Source of the DNA: Candidatus Bathyarchaeota archaeon
Lineage (GTDB): Archaea > Thermoproteota > Bathyarchaeia > RBG-16-48-13 > GCA-020355125
Reading direction: 5' to 3'
NCBI GenBank assembly: GCA_026014905.1
Contig: JAOZHK010000176.1
Coordinates: 1-15,722, forward strand
DNA length: 15,722 nt
Position numbers and translations under genes: made by a program. The notes beneath the pieces are model-generated. The model was not told where the DNA came from and did not search any database. It worked only from the letters and a program-made list of their open reading frames with translations. Below are positions 13,842 through 15,722 of the stretch, piece after piece. Position 1 is the stretch's first letter, and every line of letters starts with the position of its first letter.

Positions 13842-13851
13842 AGTCATGACT
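13842..13851. promoter_or_regulatory. Palindrome AGTCATGACT next to the ribosome binding site of the FMN reductase gene
   Basis: A perfect 10-base palindrome, extendable with a one-base bulge to ATCA-GTCATGAC-TTGAT, ending four bases before AGGTG (13856-13860). It could be an operator or a leader hairpin affecting ribosome access. A second near-palindrome, CTAGTAATTATTAG with one mismatched pair, lies at 13795-13808. Confidence 0.35.
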
Positions 13852-13866
13852 TGATAGGTGCAACGC

Positions 13867-14412
13867 ATGAAAATCTTAGGCATTGTAGGAAGCCCCAAAA
13901 AAGCGGGAAACACGGCCAAGCTTGTTGAAGCGGTTCTTGATGGAGCACACGGAGCGGGTCACGACACAACAATCTGTTATCTCTGTGACTTCAACATCTC
14001 TCCGCTGATGGCTGAGAACGATACGATTAGATATCCTCAAGATGATATGACCAAGCTCTACCCATTCATAGAAAGTATGGACGCTCTCGTGCTAGGAACC
14101 CCGATTTATTACGATCATGTGAGTGCTCGAACCAAGCTCTTCATCGACCGCTTACATTTTTATAGCATGACTCATGGTCAAGAATATCATCAAAAATTTC
14201 CGCGAAATGTTAAATTTATCTCAATTGTTACCTATGAATGGGATAAACCTGATGCATACGATGCTGTCATCCACTGGATCAATGAGCGGATGAATCAATA
14301 CTGGAAGATGCAGCTAGTCGCAAGTCTCAAGGCGGAAGGCACCCACAAGACGCCGGTTAGTGAACGGTACATGCTCTTACAAAATGCAAAAGAGCTTGGG
14401 CGTACCCTTTAA
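13867..14412 (+). CDS. Flavodoxin-fold NAD(P)H-dependent FMN reductase family protein
   Basis: A 181-residue flavoprotein of the FMN_red/iron-sulfur flavoprotein superfamily. MKILGIVGSPKKAGNTAKLV is the N-terminal strand and FMN-phosphate loop; GTPIYYDHVSARTKLFIDR (80-98) is the second flavin-contact block. Many archaeal relatives carry a compact cysteine motif between these blocks that binds a 4Fe-4S cluster and ends in DDM. Here the equivalent stretch is ISPLMAENDTIRYPQDDM, keeping DDM but with no cysteine, so the protein should bind FMN only. ATG 13867 lies six bases after AGGTG; the in-frame GTG at 13858 is part of that site. It is monocistronic, between divergent ATP-cone and convergent NnrE genes. 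Electron donor and acceptor are unknown. Confidence 0.9.
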   Translation: MKILGIVGSPKKAGNTAKLVEAVLDGAHGAGHDTTICYLCDFNISPLMAENDTIRYPQDDMTKLYPFIESMDALVLGTPIYYDHVSARTKLFIDRLHFYSMTHGQEYHQKFPRNVKFISIVTYEWDKPDAYDAVIHWINERMNQYWKMQLVASLKAEGTHKTPVSERYMLLQNAKELGRTL

Positions 14413-14486
14413 TTCCTCCTGGATCCTGAACCACCAATTCTTCATTCAATACTAACAAGTAAGCCATGTGTGCGCTAGTTGTGAAA

Positions 14487-15200
14487 TTAATAGAGTCTGA
14501 TAATAGGTGCATTCGGAAACGGATTTATTAGATCTAAACCGAGATCTCGATATACTGTAGCGGGTATTCCGATGTCAGCTAAATAGAGTTCTCCAACGAC
14601 TTTCCGTGCTTCGGGAACCATCAATCCCTGTTTCGGAAGTCCAAGTGTCATGGTACAGGACGCGTCAATACATGGTGAATAGTGAATTCCCGTCGATGCA
14701 TCCAAACCTGTTGGTAAGTCCAAGGACACAATCATTTGGCGACTTTTATTCGCGGTAACAATCATAGTTGATATTGGTAAACGTGGATCACCCTTTAAGT
14801 TATAACCAATCAGTGCATCAATAATCACGGAGGCATTCGAAACTTGACGCAACAACCTACTCTGTTTCTGAAACGTGGAAATATTGATAGGTAGATTTTC
14901 AAGTGTCAGCAAACGTTTCTTGACAGTATCATTCATCACTTCTTCTTGAGAGAGAATGACTTCAACGATACCTTCCCAATTGCTCAGAAAACGAGCAGCA
15001 ACAAGTCCACCACCTCCATTGTTACCTTTTCCCGCTAAAATCACAACTCGTTTATCTACGACAGAACCTCCCATCTTTTGTTTAATCAGTGAAGCAAGAT
15101 GGAATCCAGCAAGTTCCATCATCTGAACAAGTAAAATCCCATATTTTCTTACTGCAATCTCGTCGACCTGCTGCATCTGGTCTGCAGAAACGGCTATCAT
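14487..15200 (-). CDS. nnrE: NAD(P)H-hydrate epimerase domain (YjeF N-terminal), stand-alone
   Basis: A 237-residue Rossmann-like YjeF_N protein; the family interconverts the R and S forms of damaged NAD(P)H hydrate so the dehydratase can repair them. Markers: SADQMQQVDEIAV (5-17), AGKGNNGGGGLVAARFL (56-72), IIDALIGYNLKG (126-137) and the catalytic-site block SLDLPTGLDASTG (159-171) with D161. The usual NNGGDG is NNGGGG here, changing D to G64. The ADP/ATP-dependent dehydratase (NnrD) domain, fused in many archaea, is absent. Start ATG 15200 is 12 bases after GGAGG, a long spacer; the frame is open to 15266, but that version would place the GGAGG inside the coding region. The chain ends at LY with no C-terminal extension. 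It converges with the FMN reductase gene. Confidence 0.87.
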   Translation of the reverse strand: MIAVSADQMQQVDEIAVRKYGILLVQMMELAGFHLASLIKQKMGGSVVDKRVVILAGKGNNGGGGLVAARFLSNWEGIVEVILSQEEVMNDTVKKRLLTLENLPINISTFQKQSRLLRQVSNASVIIDALIGYNLKGDPRLPISTMIVTANKSRQMIVSLDLPTGLDASTGIHYSPCIDASCTMTLGLPKQGLMVPEARKVVGELYLADIGIPATVYRDLGLDLINPFPNAPIIRLY

Positions 15201-15310
15201 TCCGGAAAGTACCCTCCTTTTGTTTGATAGTTGATTTGAGCTAATAAAGTATCCATTGATGTTCACACATGATATTCACGACAAAACCTCTAGTACAATC
15301 TTTCACTCGG

Positions 15311-15319
15311 TTTTTATAG
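15311..15319 (+). promoter_or_regulatory. TATA-like element for the small gene at 15369
   Basis: TTTTTATAG, predicting a transcription start near 15340 and a leader of about 28 bases that contains the GAGGAG ribosome binding site at 15358-15363. Confidence 0.4.
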
Positions 15320-15368
15320 CCAGTTACTGGGATTTCATAAGGTGCATTGACGTGCGTGAGGAGACTAT

Positions 15369-15533
15369 TTGACGTTGGAGAATTATCTTGATCAATATCC
15401 CGATGCCCTCATCAAAGATCTCTTATGGTGTCGTCGTTATCATTTAATGTTAATCAAAGAAATAGAAACTAAACTGCTGAACCTAAGTAAAAAACATGAG
15501 CGTACTATCACGCTCGATCAATCAGGTCATTGA
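15369..15533 (+). CDS. Small helical protein, 54 residues, unknown
   Basis: A short frame beginning with TTG five bases after GAGGAG (15358-15363), with an in-frame TGA at 15357-15359 just upstream, so the start is tightly bounded. A TATA-like element (15311-15319) lies at a suitable distance. The product begins MTLENYLDQYPDALIKDL and continues as an amphipathic, probably single long helix of about 30 residues rich in Leu, Lys and Glu, ending in a polar tail. No membrane segment, cysteine pair or known motif is visible apart from single W20 and C21. It could be a small regulator or adaptor. I do not recognise the family; the coding call rests on the ribosome binding site, promoter and residue pattern. 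Confidence 0.55.
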   Translation: MTLENYLDQYPDALIKDLLWCRRYHLMLIKEIETKLLNLSKKHERTITLDQSGH

Positions 15534-15591
15534 TAGTCTCAAAGCGAAGGAATCGACGCCGGCATAAGCAATTATACGTGCCCCGAGTGTC

Positions 15592-15722
15592 TTATTCTTC
15601 CAGAGGTTTTGTGATAAGAGGCAACGGAGTGATGCTAATTCGTGCATCACTGCCTTCTAGCATTGAAATAAGTTTCATGACTATTGGAGATCGTTGGGCG
15701 TTCCGATAGATAGTAACACAAT
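15592..15722 (-). CDS. C-terminal 42 residues of an unidentified protein, rest beyond the right edge
   Basis: An open minus-strand frame enters from the right edge and stops with TAA at 15592-15594. The visible tail includes RSPIVMKLISMLEGSDARIS followed by a proline-rich TPLPLITKPLEE end. The other two minus-strand frames contain stops and the plus strand offers only a short frame. The stretch is too short to assign a family. It converges with the 54-residue gene across 58 bases. Confidence 0.45.
   Translation of the reverse strand, partial: CVTIYRNAQRSPIVMKLISMLEGSDARISITPLPLITKPLEE

Overview
This window looks like part of the chromosome of an uncultivated archaeon of moderate GC (roughly 45-48% in the stretches I counted by hand). 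The evidence is: a ferredoxin whose layout matches the Pyrococcus furiosus type; A/T-rich TATA-like boxes about 20-35 bases ahead of several starts; T-tract terminators; frequent TTG/GTG starts behind AGGTGATC-like ribosome binding sites; and families common in archaea (ATP-cone plus Mrr-type nuclease, HD protein, TIGR04076, single-domain NnrE, DUF362). I cannot assign a phylum. No rRNA, tRNA, CRISPR array, insertion sequence or integrase is visible, and no gene-free stretch exceeds 300 bases.

Left and centre (1-11272) hold a dense metabolic block for hydroxy-acid or sugar-acid chemistry. It has three Ldh2-type (malate/L-lactate dehydrogenase family) oxidoreductases (1-781, 3367-4422, 8515-9552), two enolase-superfamily acid-sugar dehydratase-like genes (2205-3344, 10139-11272), an MFS exporter/importer (998-2176), two DUF362 proteins facing each other (4542-5375, 5420-6292), an Old Yellow Enzyme-type flavin oxidoreductase (6334-7326), an extended SDR epimerase/dehydratase (7393-8376) and a small ferredoxin (9779-10024). 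The likely logic is uptake of an acid, oxidation or reduction at the alpha-hydroxy/keto position by Ldh2 enzymes, and dehydration to 2-keto-3-deoxy acids by the enolase-superfamily enzymes. OYE, SDR and ferredoxin would handle electrons or modify side groups. No aldolase or kinase is present in the window, so the substrate is unknown. No DNA-binding regulator is seen, yet several gaps carry palindromes placed like operators.

Right (11388-15722) is a housekeeping mixture of single genes: a TIGR04076 protein, an HD phosphohydrolase, a 47-residue zinc ribbon overlapping tail-to-tail with an ATP-cone/Mrr-like nuclease, a flavodoxin-fold FMN reductase, the NAD(P)HX epimerase domain NnrE, a 54-residue unknown protein and the tail of a gene leaving the window.

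Annotation points to carry away: several starts given here are downstream of the longest open frame because a ribosome binding site and family alignment support the shorter form. In three genes the GTG inside the AGGTG ribosome binding site itself mimics an upstream start. The third Ldh2 gene is about 60% GC across most of its body against about 47% around it, which suggests acquisition.
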